Below, in pieces: positions 16,311-25,178 of a stretch of DNA of 42,944 bases. Position numbers and translations under genes: made by a program. Each line of letters opens with the position of its first letter. Positions within the stretch are counted from its first letter, which is position 1. The notes beneath the pieces were generated by a model. That model did no database searches, was not told the DNA's origin, and worked only from the letters and a program-made list of their open reading frames with translations. Location of the stretch: assembly GCA_020720045.1 (NCBI GenBank), contig DYPH01000040.1, positions 1 to 42,944 of the forward strand, read 5' to 3'. The stretch comes from Sorangium cellulosum (GTDB lineage: Bacteria > Myxococcota_A > Polyangia > Polyangiales > Polyangiaceae).

Positions 16311-17974
16311 AGCGTCTCCACTCGCGTCCTCTTTGGGCGCTCGCCCTCGCGGCTGGTGTAGGCTGCGCCCCCGCGGCAAAGACGCCTGCCGACTTCGCGC
16401 CGCTTACGGTGTCGGAGCGCGCCGTCGAGGTGAGCGTCGCGACGGTCGTATTCCCTCGGGAAGATCAGACGTTTGACGTCGCTGCACTTGAGCCTGCGGT
16501 GCGCGATGCCGTCGCGCGTGTACGTGGGCGGCCGGTGACTACCCCCATTGAGTACGTCGATGATACTGATTTCATTGCGCGTACGAGGCCGGCACTTGAG
16601 AAAATGTATACGAGCAAAGAGCTCGTATTCACGAATCGCTTTATCGAGCGGGAATGGGTCGCCGTCGGGGAGGCCGATCGCATCGTCGCTCGCCGCGAGG
16701 TGCGTGGCGTTTTCTGGTCACCGCGACTTGTGGCGAGTCTCCTCGCTACGGCCCTGGTCGAGTCGAGCCTTGATGTTCGCGAAGCCGATCTCCCTGAATT
16801 TCATCAACTATTTAAACACGGCGTCGCCCGATTCTACGGGGACGCCGCCGCGAGTGTGATTGCGGGTATGCCTCCGCATCGCGCGCTGTTTCGCGTAAGT
16901 TTGGAGCGTGAGTTCATGGGGCATGGGTTCGAAAGTCCTTATTTCGGCCCCGGCTCGAACGTGTCCGATGCTGGCGTAGCTGCGCGCGCTTCTGCGGAGC
17001 GTTTTTGGGAAGAGGCAGCTCGCGACTTTGCTCATGCGCTCTATACACTCGGCGGAAATCGCCTCGTTGAAGCCGCGTTGATCGACCCGCCGACAACCTT
17101 GCGTGAACTCAGTGTGCTCGAGGCCTACGCCAGCGGCGCCCCTCCGAGCACACTCCGTCGGAACGACGGCGGCGCGTTCGCAGCGATCGGTCCGACCGTC
17201 ACTGCCGGCTTGTTTGGTGTCGCCCGGCTTGCAGGGAGCGTGGCCGGTGGGGGCGGCGCCAGCGGTCCACAGGGAGCCAAACCGATGGTCGTTGTTGCAG
17301 AATTCTACCGAGAAGCGCTGCCCGATACCGCCAACTTGGTCAAGGGCGGCTTCATTCGGACGAAAACGCTGCCGAGTGGAAACGCGCTCGTCGCATTCAG
17401 CAACGAGAGCGCCGCGGACGCCGAAGCGGTCTTGGCGGTGATGGAGTCGACCCCGGGCCCCCGGCGGCGCCGCTGGAACTACGCCCCCAACGTGATCCTA
17501 CGGACGAGCGCCCACGAAGCGTGCGCGTATGGGCGCGTCGGCGGTAAGTACCACTCCGCATGTTCGGACACCGAGTACTCGTCAGAATCAAAAGGATTTT
17601 CTGCACTATTCCGCGGAGTCTCCCCTGTCGATACGACCGCCGTCGCACTCCGTCTGTTCGCGTACTCCGATTCGGAAGGCAAGGTGCCACCACTCCTCGC
17701 CGAAGGGGCGCGCACGGTGCGGATGCGGCGGACCGAGCCGGCCCTTGACACCCGCTTAACCGCCATTTGCGGCGGCACGGCGGTCGCGGTGGTCGTTGAT
17801 GGCGTCAGCTGCGACGGCGATGCGTGCAAGGAAATCGTGAAGGCAACCACGGCGACGTTGGGCGTGCCGCCGCCGGAGGACGTCCCCACGTTCTGCGCGG
17901 AACTCGCCTACGAACAGGCGCACGACCTCCCCGAGCCCCAGATCCCCCCCGGTCTCCTCGTCGCGCGCCCATGA
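16307..17974 (+). CDS. Cassette lipoprotein 2, degenerate metallopeptidase-like, function unknown
   Basis: The protein has 555 residues with a clear lipoprotein signal: MKRLHSR, hydrophobic LWALALAAGVG, Cys20. The start is the ATG in the ATGA overlap with gene 1; an upstream in-frame start at 16181 would lie inside gene 1. It aligns well with gene 4: RGRPVTTPIEYVDDTDF (74-90), WVAVGEADRIVARR (117-130), a helix LVASLLATALVESSL (141-155) where related zinc peptidases would carry HExxH, GVARFYGDAA (172-181), PPHRAL (189-194), and LYTLGGNRLVEAALIDPPTT (245-264). The last block resembles the G-G-x-x-x-V-x-x-x-x-x-D-P-P-x-S-T-E-Q segment of that peptidase family. A Gly-rich loop separates it from a C-terminal domain ending DLPEPQIPPGL. 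Gene 4 ends with the matching DLPAPVVPPDL. The role is unknown and the location is probably membrane-anchored periplasmic or cell surface. Confidence 0.72.
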   Translation: MKRLHSRPLWALALAAGVGCAPAAKTPADFAPLTVSERAVEVSVATVVFPREDQTFDVAALEPAVRDAVARVRGRPVTTPIEYVDDTDFIARTRPALEKMYTSKELVFTNRFIEREWVAVGEADRIVARREVRGVFWSPRLVASLLATALVESSLDVREADLPEFHQLFKHGVARFYGDAAASVIAGMPPHRALFRVSLEREFMGHGFESPYFGPGSNVSDAGVAARASAERFWEEAARDFAHALYTLGGNRLVEAALIDPPTTLRELSVLEAYASGAPPSTLRRNDGGAFAAIGPTVTAGLFGVARLAGSVAGGGGASGPQGAKPMVVVAEFYREALPDTANLVKGGFIRTKTLPSGNALVAFSNESAADAEAVLAVMESTPGPRRRRWNYAPNVILRTSAHEACAYGRVGGKYHSACSDTEYSSESKGFSALFRGVSPVDTTAVALRLFAYSDSEGKVPPLLAEGARTVRMRRTEPALDTRLTAICGGTAVAVVVDGVSCDGDACKEIVKATTATLGVPPPEDVPTFCAELAYEQAHDLPEPQIPPGLLVARP

Positions 17975-19797
17975 AAACATCTGTTTTCTTAACTTTTTTT
18001 CGTACTCGGCTTCTCCCCTTCGCAGCGATGGCGGGCTGCGTGCATCCTGCACCTGTTGTACGGGTCGCGGCGGCGACCGACGCGCTTGCGAGCATCCCCG
18101 TCGGGGCGCCAATCCCGTGGAACGTCCCCGTCGTTGAGCTGCCGTCCCTCGAAGCGGAGGTGGAGGCGGCCGTTTTGCGTGCGCGTGGCGCCGTTTGGGG
18201 CGGCACCTTGTCGGCCCGTTGGAAGCATCGACCAGCTATTGAGTATTACGAAGATCCACTCTTTGAAGATGCTGCTTTCTCAGCAGCCTCAGCGATTCAC
18301 GTGCCGGCGGATATGTCGATCACCGTCTCTCGCTTCCGTATTTTTCGCGAGATCGCTTACTACGACGCGGCGAGTCACCGGATCCTCGCACGAAATACTA
18401 TTCACGATTCACCCTGGGTGACTCCCGCGATCAAACATAGCTTTGCCCGCGCGATCGCGACAGCGCTCGCCTTCGATGAGCACGGCGCTGTGGTCGACGA
18501 TAACGACGACGACACCGTCGCCCGCTACCGCCAGGCGCTCCGCTTTGCGGAAGGGGCGCGGACGGCAGAGGCGGCCTTCCCGAGCGGAGCGGGACGCATT
18601 TCTCTTCGTGATTTTGGGCGTTTACCGTCGCCCAAACCGGCAAGCGGAACCCGCCGCGGCGACGTCGAAGATCTCCTCGGCCTGACCTGGGGCCCGAAGG
18701 CGGCGACCTACAAAGGGGGGGAGTCGTCGCTCACCGACGCGCTCTTTGACGACTTCCTCCGTCGAGAGGCCGGGCGGCTCCTCGCGGCGCCTCGCGACGC
18801 CGCCGATGAGCGGGCCCTCTACGCCGATCCACCACGCACGCTGACGACCGCCCTCGACCGCGCCGCGTGGAGCGCGCCCCCAAAGACGAAGATGACGGCG
18901 AAGGACGGGTGGACCATCTCCACCTTTCACGACGGGAGCTACGAAGCGGCGCTGGTTCTGGCGCTTGGAAGCCTTGACGAAGATTCGGTATTTCGTTGTG
19001 CACGTGCCGTGCGCGGCGTCCACTACGCGGAGATGCCCGCAGCACGTGACGGGGCGGGCGATGCAGCCCGAGAGGGCGCCCGCTGTTATGTGTATTCTAC
19101 AGATTCTGTCGGCGAGGCGGGCGCTCATTGCCTTCAACGCGCGCTGGAGGGGCTCGGCTGGACTCCGGTAAGCTGGTCGACGGCGACCGCCCGCGTCGTG
19201 TGCAGCAACGTCCCGAACGGCTTTGCGCAGGCTGCCGAACAGGCATTGAGCGTAACTGCGTCGCCGAGCGATGCGACCGCGGCGATCGCGCTGGCGGCCC
19301 CCCCCGCGAGCGATCACGGCTGGATCCCGGTGGCGGCGGATCGGAGCCTCCACGCGGCGCTTCGACCACCGGGGGGGCTGCCGGCGTCGTTCAGCGAGGG
19401 GAAGTGGGCGACCGGCGGCCACTCGACGAACGTGCTCCTTCGGAAGGAGTCCCTCGACGAGGCACTCGCGCGAGCTGCGGGAATTGCTGAACTTTTCGAC
19501 AATCAACTCGGCGAAAGCGAGGAGACGAAGAAGGAAACAAGGCAGGCGATGCACGGCTATCCGGCGATGCCGACGGTGCTTCGCGATCAGCTCGTCGCCT
19601 TCGGCCATCCCCTCCCCGCCGCTCGCCTCCGCCGCTCCTGGCTCGCGACCGGGCGCCGCCTCGACGTGTGGGTCGCCCCGTTCGCGGGCGCGATGCTGAC
19701 GGTGATCGTCCGTCACGCCGCCGAAACCGAGACCGACGACCGCCCGGAAATCGGCACCCCCGATGCCGCGAGCGTCGCCCCGCGAGGTCGCCCATGA
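17971..19797 (+). CDS. Cassette lipoprotein 3, degenerate metallopeptidase-like, function unknown
   Basis: The 608-residue protein starts at the ATGA overlap with gene 2. Its signal is MKTSVFLTFFRTRLLPFAAMAG, then Cys23. It shares KHRPAIEYYEDPLFEDAAF (85-103) and IAYYDAASHRILARN (128-142) with genes 1, 2 and 4. The helix where a HExxH would be expected (HSFARAIATALAFDEHG, 156-172) lacks it, and a DP-P block is kept as RALYADPPRTLTTALD (281-296). The linker after the helix has an acidic run (DDNDDDT). The C-terminal half, with the segment YSTDSVGEAGAHCLQRALEG, is not clearly shared with the others. No membrane segment beyond the signal. Tight coupling on both sides means the four proteins are likely made in fixed proportions, and they may form a complex; that is inference. 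Confidence 0.7.
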   Translation: MKTSVFLTFFRTRLLPFAAMAGCVHPAPVVRVAAATDALASIPVGAPIPWNVPVVELPSLEAEVEAAVLRARGAVWGGTLSARWKHRPAIEYYEDPLFEDAAFSAASAIHVPADMSITVSRFRIFREIAYYDAASHRILARNTIHDSPWVTPAIKHSFARAIATALAFDEHGAVVDDNDDDTVARYRQALRFAEGARTAEAAFPSGAGRISLRDFGRLPSPKPASGTRRGDVEDLLGLTWGPKAATYKGGESSLTDALFDDFLRREAGRLLAAPRDAADERALYADPPRTLTTALDRAAWSAPPKTKMTAKDGWTISTFHDGSYEAALVLALGSLDEDSVFRCARAVRGVHYAEMPAARDGAGDAAREGARCYVYSTDSVGEAGAHCLQRALEGLGWTPVSWSTATARVVCSNVPNGFAQAAEQALSVTASPSDATAAIALAAPPASDHGWIPVAADRSLHAALRPPGGLPASFSEGKWATGGHSTNVLLRKESLDEALARAAGIAELFDNQLGESEETKKETRQAMHGYPAMPTVLRDQLVAFGHPLPAARLRRSWLATGRRLDVWVAPFAGAMLTVIVRHAAETETDDRPEIGTPDAASVAPRGRP

Positions 19798-21503
19798 CCG
19801 TGCGAACGTGTTGTATTCTTTCGACGTTTGTTGCTCTCGCCGCCTGTGCGCAGGGCGCGCGAGCACCGGCGCCTGTCCGCCCGCCGGCGGCCGCAGCGCC
19901 CGTATTTGCGCGGGTGACCGACGAGGTGCCGAGGCCTATCGAGCTCACCCCGCTCGTAGCGACCGCCGTCGCCGGACTTTCCCGCCTTCGTGGCAGCCCG
20001 ATCGCGCCGCCGACCGTCGAAGCGCTTTCGGACGAAGCCTTCTACGAGAAGGTCCACCCGCTCCTCGAAGAGACCTTTCGCGTAAAGGGGTGGACGGCGA
20101 CGCGCCACCATATTCTCAATGATTTCGTTGCTTTCGGGAGCACCGATGGGAAGACGCTCTGGGTACGCAATCGCGTCGAGGGGCCGACGTGGTCCGAGGC
20201 CGACGTCCTCGCACGCCTCGGCGCCGCAATCATGGTGACTCAGCTTCCGGCGGGGCCTCCGCGCGAGACAAACCTGGAAAAAATGTCGGCCGAAGCGCTC
20301 CGCCGCGGGTTCGCCCGGTTCTATGGCACTGCGGTGAGGAAGCTCGCGTTCTTGCCGCCCCAGCGCGCCCTCCTGGACGTCGCTTCGCGCGATGGAGAGC
20401 TGCCGCGCGGGAGCGAGGATCGCGACTATTTCGGCGACACCGATTTCAAGAGCTTCGGCCTCTCCTTGGAGGAGGTTCGCATCTGGGAAGAGGCGGGATT
20501 CCGCCTCGCGATCGATGCTTACGGTGGCGGTGGGAACGCGCTCGTCGACCAGGTCCTCCGTGATCCTCCACAAACCTTCCGCGAAGCTTCGGGCCTAAAC
20601 CCTTGGAATTACGTTGGTGGTGAACTCGAAGTGGAGGCGAGCCCGCCGGGCTACCGCATCGAACGCGTGGTCGCCCTGTGGCTTCAGCTCCAGCTCACGG
20701 ACGTGGCCGAGTCAACATTCGCGACCGCCGGCGACATTTGGGGAACCGCTGAAATCACGGAAGAGAAGTCGGGACTTCAGGCATTTGTCTTTAGCGTTCG
20801 TAAGTCGGATCGGTCGAGCATTGAAGATCGCCTCCGAGAGGCCGGTGCTGTGGTGAAGGACGCGCCAAGTGAGAGTCTCATTTTCGCGGCAGGCGGGCAG
20901 GCGGCGCTGGAAATGCTCGAGAGAGTGCCGACAAAAGTGTTCTTTCTCCCGGGCACCTACCGAGCTAGATTCAAGCGCCCTTTTCTCACCCCCAATCGCC
21001 CAAGCGCGAGAGCCGCTTGCGACGCCATACTTGGCGAAGAAAAAGAAGCAAAACCGAAGTTTACCTCCGTCTGCTTTGCAACCGTCGACGTCGATAAGGG
21101 CGTGACCGGTATGCAATTTACCGCAGAATCAATTGTTGCTTCGATGGCCGACATTCGCCGTAGCCTTACCCGCACAACCCCCTTTGAACTCCTCGACCGC
21201 CCCGTCCCCCACCTCCCCGCGGGGAGCCGGGCGATCACCTTTCGCGACGTCGGGCAGCCGTCGGCGCCAGCGCCCCCCCTTTTCACGTTCCTGGTCACGC
21301 CGATCTGCGAGGGTGAGGCGGGCGTTATCGTTGCCCACAAAGCGGAAGGGCCGAACCTTGCGGCGGAGATGGCCGCCTCCGACGCGTTCTTGGCAGCGCC
21401 TCCGAAGGTATCGCTTGAGACGGTGTGTCGGCTCGTCTCGAGCGAGCGCTTCCGCGACCTGCCGGCGCCGGTCGTCCCGCCCGATCTGGAGCTACTTCAC
21501 TGA
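19794..21503 (+). CDS. Cassette lipoprotein 4, degenerate metallopeptidase-like, function unknown
   Basis: This is the last cassette gene, 569 residues. The signal peptide is CCILSTFVALAA, then Cys18. The start is the ATG in the ATGA overlap with gene 3. Its shared blocks match gene 2 best: RGSPIAPPTVEALSDEAFY (66-84), FVAFGSTDGKTLWVRN (111-126), helix DVLARLGAAIMVTQL (137-151) with no HExxH, GFARFYGTA (172-180), PPQRALLD (188-195), AYGGGGNALVDQVLRDPPQT (242-261), and the end DLPAPVVPPDLELLH. Conservation of surface and scaffold motifs without zinc ligands suggests a binding role rather than a catalytic one. The last 12 bases overlap the 3' end of the opposing small lipoprotein gene. A stretch near 20930-21130 is richer in A/T-ending codons. 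Confidence 0.72.
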   Translation: MTVRTCCILSTFVALAACAQGARAPAPVRPPAAAAPVFARVTDEVPRPIELTPLVATAVAGLSRLRGSPIAPPTVEALSDEAFYEKVHPLLEETFRVKGWTATRHHILNDFVAFGSTDGKTLWVRNRVEGPTWSEADVLARLGAAIMVTQLPAGPPRETNLEKMSAEALRRGFARFYGTAVRKLAFLPPQRALLDVASRDGELPRGSEDRDYFGDTDFKSFGLSLEEVRIWEEAGFRLAIDAYGGGGNALVDQVLRDPPQTFREASGLNPWNYVGGELEVEASPPGYRIERVVALWLQLQLTDVAESTFATAGDIWGTAEITEEKSGLQAFVFSVRKSDRSSIEDRLREAGAVVKDAPSESLIFAAGGQAALEMLERVPTKVFFLPGTYRARFKRPFLTPNRPSARAACDAILGEEKEAKPKFTSVCFATVDVDKGVTGMQFTAESIVASMADIRRSLTRTTPFELLDRPVPHLPAGSRAITFRDVGQPSAPAPPLFTFLVTPICEGEAGVIVAHKAEGPNLAAEMAASDAFLAAPPKVSLETVCRLVSSERFRDLPAPVVPPDLELLH

Positions 21504-21875
21504 AATCGTAAGATCTTTCGCGCAGTAGCCGAGGCACGTCCCGCGGTCGGCGCTCCACGGGATCGTCTTCTCGACGGTCCCAACGGCGGTGGCTGCCTTT
21601 GCTTGCAGAATCCACGTATCTTGCGGCGCCGGCTTGCTTCCGACGGCGTGGATCGTCAGTCGGAAGTGGCCATCGGCGTCGGTCGTCGCCGTGAGGGGGG
21701 TCTCCCCTTCCCGGAGCTTCGGCGCGTTGCTCCGTGTGACGACGGCGCCGGCAACCGGTTTCCCGGCGGCGTCGACGACGGTGCCGCTGACGTCTGCGTA
21801 GATGGAATAGTCGTTGTTGCAGCCGACGAGGGCAAGGACGGCAACGAGCGCCGAAACGGGGGGCAGGCCACGCAT
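21492..21875 (-). CDS. Small lipoprotein with carboxypeptidase regulatory-like (Ig-like) domain
   Basis: The 127-residue protein has a lipoprotein signal (ALVAVLALVG, Cys19) followed by one beta-sandwich domain: VSGTVVDAAGKPVAGAVV (29-46), then TTDADGHFRLTI. G-x-V-x-D-x-x-G-x-P-V-x-G-A-x-V followed by T-D-x-x-G-x-F is the pattern of CarboxypepD_reg-like domains, which act as adhesion or substrate-contact modules on secreted proteins. Two C-terminal cysteines (GTCLGYCAKD) may form a disulfide. It is the third gene of a leftward run after amgK and the GH35 gene (22 bases after the GH35 stop). It is convergent with cassette gene 4 and overlaps it by 12 bases. Confidence 0.8.
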   Translation of the reverse strand: MRGLPPVSALVAVLALVGCNNDYSIYADVSGTVVDAAGKPVAGAVVTRSNAPKLREGETPLTATTDADGHFRLTIHAVGSKPAPQDTWILQAKAATAVGTVEKTIPWSADRGTCLGYCAKDLTISVK

Positions 21876-21897
21876 GGGCTCCGCCTACTCCGAATCT

Positions 21898-24030
21898 TCA
21901 GGATGCTCCATCGCGCACGACGGAAAACAGGCGGACCGAGCGCGCAGGGACCGGGATCCGGAAGGCGCCGGTCGTCTTTTCGAGGGGCGCCGGCGGCCCG
22001 TCGGCGGTCGGCGCGAGGGCATCCTGAAGGGCGCGCACACCGGGGAGGGCAAAGGCGATCAGGCGATCTTCCGGGTAGGGGTTCATCGCGAAAACCGCTC
22101 GAACTTCGCCAGCTTCCGTCTCGTGGACGGTGATGAAGCCCGCCTGCCCTTCGACGGGGAACGTCGGCAAGTGGAAGGCGCGAATGGCGTCGGCAACGGC
22201 GTCGGCGGCGCCACTTCCATCCCAGAGGTCGACGAGCGAGAAGCCGGTCCCGTCGAAGGGGGTCGTGAGCGGCCGGAGCGCGCCGTCGAGGGTCGGCGCC
22301 GTCGGCCCGAGCGTGACGCGATGGCCCGGCTGCTGAGCGTGGGTGCGGAGCGTCTCGACCAGCTCGGGCTTTAGGCCGTGGGCCGCTGCGACGACCACCC
22401 ACGGGGCTCCGACGAGCGCGTCGGAGGTCGGCGCACGTGAGTCTCCGCCCGCCGAGACGCCGGAGGGGAGAACGCCTTCGCCGCCGGAGAATGCGTAGGG
22501 AACCCCTCGAATTTCAAGCGCTTCTGCGACTCGGCGGAGGAAGGCGTCCGCGAGGACGACCGGGCTCGTCGACGCTCCGTCCTCCGAAGGGGACGACGGT
22601 CCGAGGCCGAGGTCTTCTTCAAAGCAACTTTCGGCCACGCTACGCCCCATGACATGAAATGCAGAAGGCGAGAGCGGACCAAACGCATGAGAGGCACGCG
22701 CGAGACGCCGAAGGGCACGCGGCACGAGCAACCGAACAGGCACCCGACGGCGGAGCGTATGAAAGGCGAGGCGCTCCAGCGCTTCGTTCAAACGCCGATA
22801 GAAGGCGGCGGAAGGCTGCAAGAAACCTTCTTTGGTGATCGGCGCACCGAGCCACCGATCGCGGTCCATCGCCATGTACAGGTTGTAACCGCGGAGGCCG
22901 TAGGCGAGGGCCGCTAGAAGCGTGTATTCGGAATCCTTTTCGTCCAAAGGCGGAAAGAACGGGGGGAACCCGACGCCAACTTCGGCGCCATAGGCGGGGC
23001 GGCCGCGGGCTTCACAGAAGGCGGCCAGCTCGGTCGTCCGCCGTGCAAGCATTGAATGTTGCTCGGGAGTTGCTCGGTGATAGTAGTCGAGCGCCACCAG
23101 ATCGACGACGTCCCCAATGCGGGCGGCGTTCAGGGGCGATGCCGCCTCGCCCAGTGGGAAGTTGTGGGTCGTCGGAATGCCGGTGAGCCCACCTCGCGTG
23201 AGCGCGTCGGCGAAACGGCCCATGGCGCGGGCAAGAAGATCCTCCTGAAACTCCATCCATTCCAGGTGACGGGGGAGGGCCTTTCCATCAAAGCGCCGCG
23301 GGGGATCCATCGTCGCGAAATCGAGGTTCTCATCTTCATAGGCCGCACGAAGGGCCTCGGGAGTCGCGTAGCGTTTCCGAAGGAAATCGCGATAAGCGGC
23401 GACAGCATCCGGGTGAAAATCCTGATCGTAGGGGCCATCCCGGAAGTAGAGCGCCCCCTCATTGTCGATTTGAACGGCGACAATTGGCCCCGCGGGATAG
23501 GTGAGGTCGGCCATTTCCTTCGCCGCGGCCATCAACCACTGGGAGGCCTCCGCGTGGAAGGCGCTGCTCGCATAGCTCGGCACCGGGAACGCAAGCGGAA
23601 GCATGGGAAGAACCACCGGATTCCCCTTTGGCGTCCGCGCCTGACAGGGGGCATCCCAGACGACCCGCTCCGGCAACCCGAAGAAGGAGAGTTCCCCATT
23701 GATGTGGGGCCCCGGCCGCACAAGCGCATAGAGGCCGCGCGCGGCGACCTCGCGAAGAAATGCGCGGAGATCGAGGCGCTTCTTTCGGGAGCCGAAATCG
23801 TATTTCCCGCTGGAAATCTCGTGAATTCCCCACGGAATATAGGTGTCGATGATCGTGAAGCCGAGGCTCGCGAAGGCATCGAGGGCGTGGCCCCAGACGG
23901 CGGGTTCATGGTGAAAGTAATGGAACGAAGCGACGCGGAGCGGAAGCACGCGGCCCGGCGCTTCTCCGTGGGGGGCGAGGAAAAAACCGTGGGGGTGCAC
24001 GGCGACCGGGGGTGCGGCGGAAGCGCTCAT
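21898..24030 (-). CDS. Glycoside hydrolase family 35-like beta-galactosidase
   Basis: A 710-residue GH-A clan enzyme predicted to release terminal beta-galactose (or a related sugar) from oligosaccharides. GH35 hallmarks are HYFHHEPAVWGHALDAFASL near residue 37, TYIPWGIHE (63-71; family N-x-x-W-x-x-H-E-P-x-x-G-x-Y/F-x-F), VRPGPHINGELSFFGLP (104-120; family RPGPYIxxEWxxGGxP), the acid/base Glu191 in QIDNEGALYF, and the nucleophile Glu350 in YGAEVGVGFPPFFPP. The C-terminal half carries a glutamine-amidotransferase-like and a beta domain, as in GH35/GH42 relatives. There is no signal peptide, so it is likely cytoplasmic. The ATG at 24030 follows the amgK stop by 4 bases; a longer start at 24090 overlaps amgK. 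Sitting directly after an amino-sugar kinase suggests glycan or wall-sugar salvage. Confidence 0.85.
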   Translation of the reverse strand: MSASAAPPVAVHPHGFFLAPHGEAPGRVLPLRVASFHYFHHEPAVWGHALDAFASLGFTIIDTYIPWGIHEISSGKYDFGSRKKRLDLRAFLREVAARGLYALVRPGPHINGELSFFGLPERVVWDAPCQARTPKGNPVVLPMLPLAFPVPSYASSAFHAEASQWLMAAAKEMADLTYPAGPIVAVQIDNEGALYFRDGPYDQDFHPDAVAAYRDFLRKRYATPEALRAAYEDENLDFATMDPPRRFDGKALPRHLEWMEFQEDLLARAMGRFADALTRGGLTGIPTTHNFPLGEAASPLNAARIGDVVDLVALDYYHRATPEQHSMLARRTTELAAFCEARGRPAYGAEVGVGFPPFFPPLDEKDSEYTLLAALAYGLRGYNLYMAMDRDRWLGAPITKEGFLQPSAAFYRRLNEALERLAFHTLRRRVPVRLLVPRALRRLARASHAFGPLSPSAFHVMGRSVAESCFEEDLGLGPSSPSEDGASTSPVVLADAFLRRVAEALEIRGVPYAFSGGEGVLPSGVSAGGDSRAPTSDALVGAPWVVVAAAHGLKPELVETLRTHAQQPGHRVTLGPTAPTLDGALRPLTTPFDGTGFSLVDLWDGSGAADAVADAIRAFHLPTFPVEGQAGFITVHETEAGEVRAVFAMNPYPEDRLIAFALPGVRALQDALAPTADGPPAPLEKTTGAFRIPVPARSVRLFSVVRDGAS

Positions 24031-24034
24031 CGGA

Positions 24035-25087
24035 TCAAGATTCCGTGTATTCTGCACCCAAGGTGCGCCGAAGAACCGCGTCAAGGGCAACCATGTACGG
24101 GTCCTCGCCGAGGCGGCTGAGGGCGCCGCGGACCTTGGCGAGGGTCGGCAAAAAGAATTTCAAAAACGCGGGATTACCCTTCTTCTTGTCGATAAAGATG
24201 AAGCGCCCAGCGTCCTTCAGCTTCCGCTGGACTGTGACGTAGTCGAACTCGCGACCGAGGGCGGCACGCGCTTCGGACGGGAGGCCGGCGACCGCCGCGT
24301 ATTCGTCGAGGCGTGCCTCGATAAAGGCGCGATCGAACTCCTGGTAACTATCGCCAAGGAGCGCAACGAGATCGTACACGCGCGGACCGAGAAGGGCGTC
24401 TTGAAAGTCGATCCAGAGGAGCGTCAGGCTGCCATCTTCCGAACGTCGAACCATCAAATTTCGCGATTGATAATCGCGGTGGACGAAGATCTGCGGGAAG
24501 GCGGCGATCCGGGCGGCCAGTCGCGTCGCGATCCCTTCGAAGATCGCGTGATCGCTCTCGGAAAAGGCGAGCCCTCGTGCTTCAACCCCCCACTCGCGAA
24601 AGTGCTGAATCTCCCAGTGGAGGAGGTCGAGATCGAAGGAGCGCGTCCGCACAATCGAGTCTTCAGGGAGGGCGCTCAATGCCACCTGGGCGCGTGCGAG
24701 TCCCTCCACCGCAAGCGTATACACTTCCCGCTTCCTCTGCGGTTCTCGGAGCAGAAATTGGGCAAGCGTGTCGTCGCCGAGATCGTCGAGGACGAGGTAC
24801 CCACGCTCGGTGCTCTCGACGAGGATCTCCGGGACGGCGACGCCGCGCTCCGCGAGGAGATCGCGGACCTCGAGGAAAGGCCAACGCCGGAACCCGGTAT
24901 GCTTCCCAATTTCTTCCGGTTTATCCCCGTCGGGGACGAACATCGCGACGACCGATTTTCGGTCGCCCTCCGTGCAGTCTACACGAAAATACCGTCGGGC
25001 GGAGGCGCCCCCGGGCATCTCGGCGATCGTCGTCGGAGCGCGTGCGGTGAGCAGCGCGCGGAGGGCGCTTTCGTCGTAGGAAAACAT
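24035..25087 (-). CDS. AmgK-like aminoglycoside phosphotransferase-fold kinase (MurNAc/GlcNAc kinase candidate)
   Basis: This is a 350-residue kinase of the APH/choline-kinase fold. AmgK phosphorylates the anomeric position of MurNAc or GlcNAc in a peptidoglycan recycling path that avoids MurNAc-6-P. Signature residues are GGASARRYFRVD (26-37; AmgK-type G-D/A-S-x-R-R-Y-x-R), VHRDYQSRNLMV with catalytic Asp205 and Asn210, and WIDFQDALLGPRVYDLVALL with metal-binding Asp227. The W-I-D-F-Q-D-x-x-x-G-P-x-x-Y-D-L block closely matches AmgK and not antibiotic APHs. Its usual partner murU is not adjacent. The upstream 650 bases of the same open frame are antisense to rsmG and are not part of the gene. 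The start codon (25085-25087) nearly coincides with one possible rsmG start on the other strand. No clear Shine-Dalgarno is visible. Confidence 0.82.
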   Translation of the reverse strand: MFSYDESALRALLTARAPTTIAEMPGGASARRYFRVDCTEGDRKSVVAMFVPDGDKPEEIGKHTGFRRWPFLEVRDLLAERGVAVPEILVESTERGYLVLDDLGDDTLAQFLLREPQRKREVYTLAVEGLARAQVALSALPEDSIVRTRSFDLDLLHWEIQHFREWGVEARGLAFSESDHAIFEGIATRLAARIAAFPQIFVHRDYQSRNLMVRRSEDGSLTLLWIDFQDALLGPRVYDLVALLGDSYQEFDRAFIEARLDEYAAVAGLPSEARAALGREFDYVTVQRKLKDAGRFIFIDKKKGNPAFLKFFLPTLAKVRGALSRLGEDPYMVALDAVLRRTLGAEYTES

Positions 25088-25178
25088 GGAGGAGCGCGAA
25101 GCTACGTCAGCGCTGGAGCGCTCGCAAGGAAGCGATCGCCCGTTCCGTTCCAAGGAATTCCGCGGTAGCGGACCGTCC

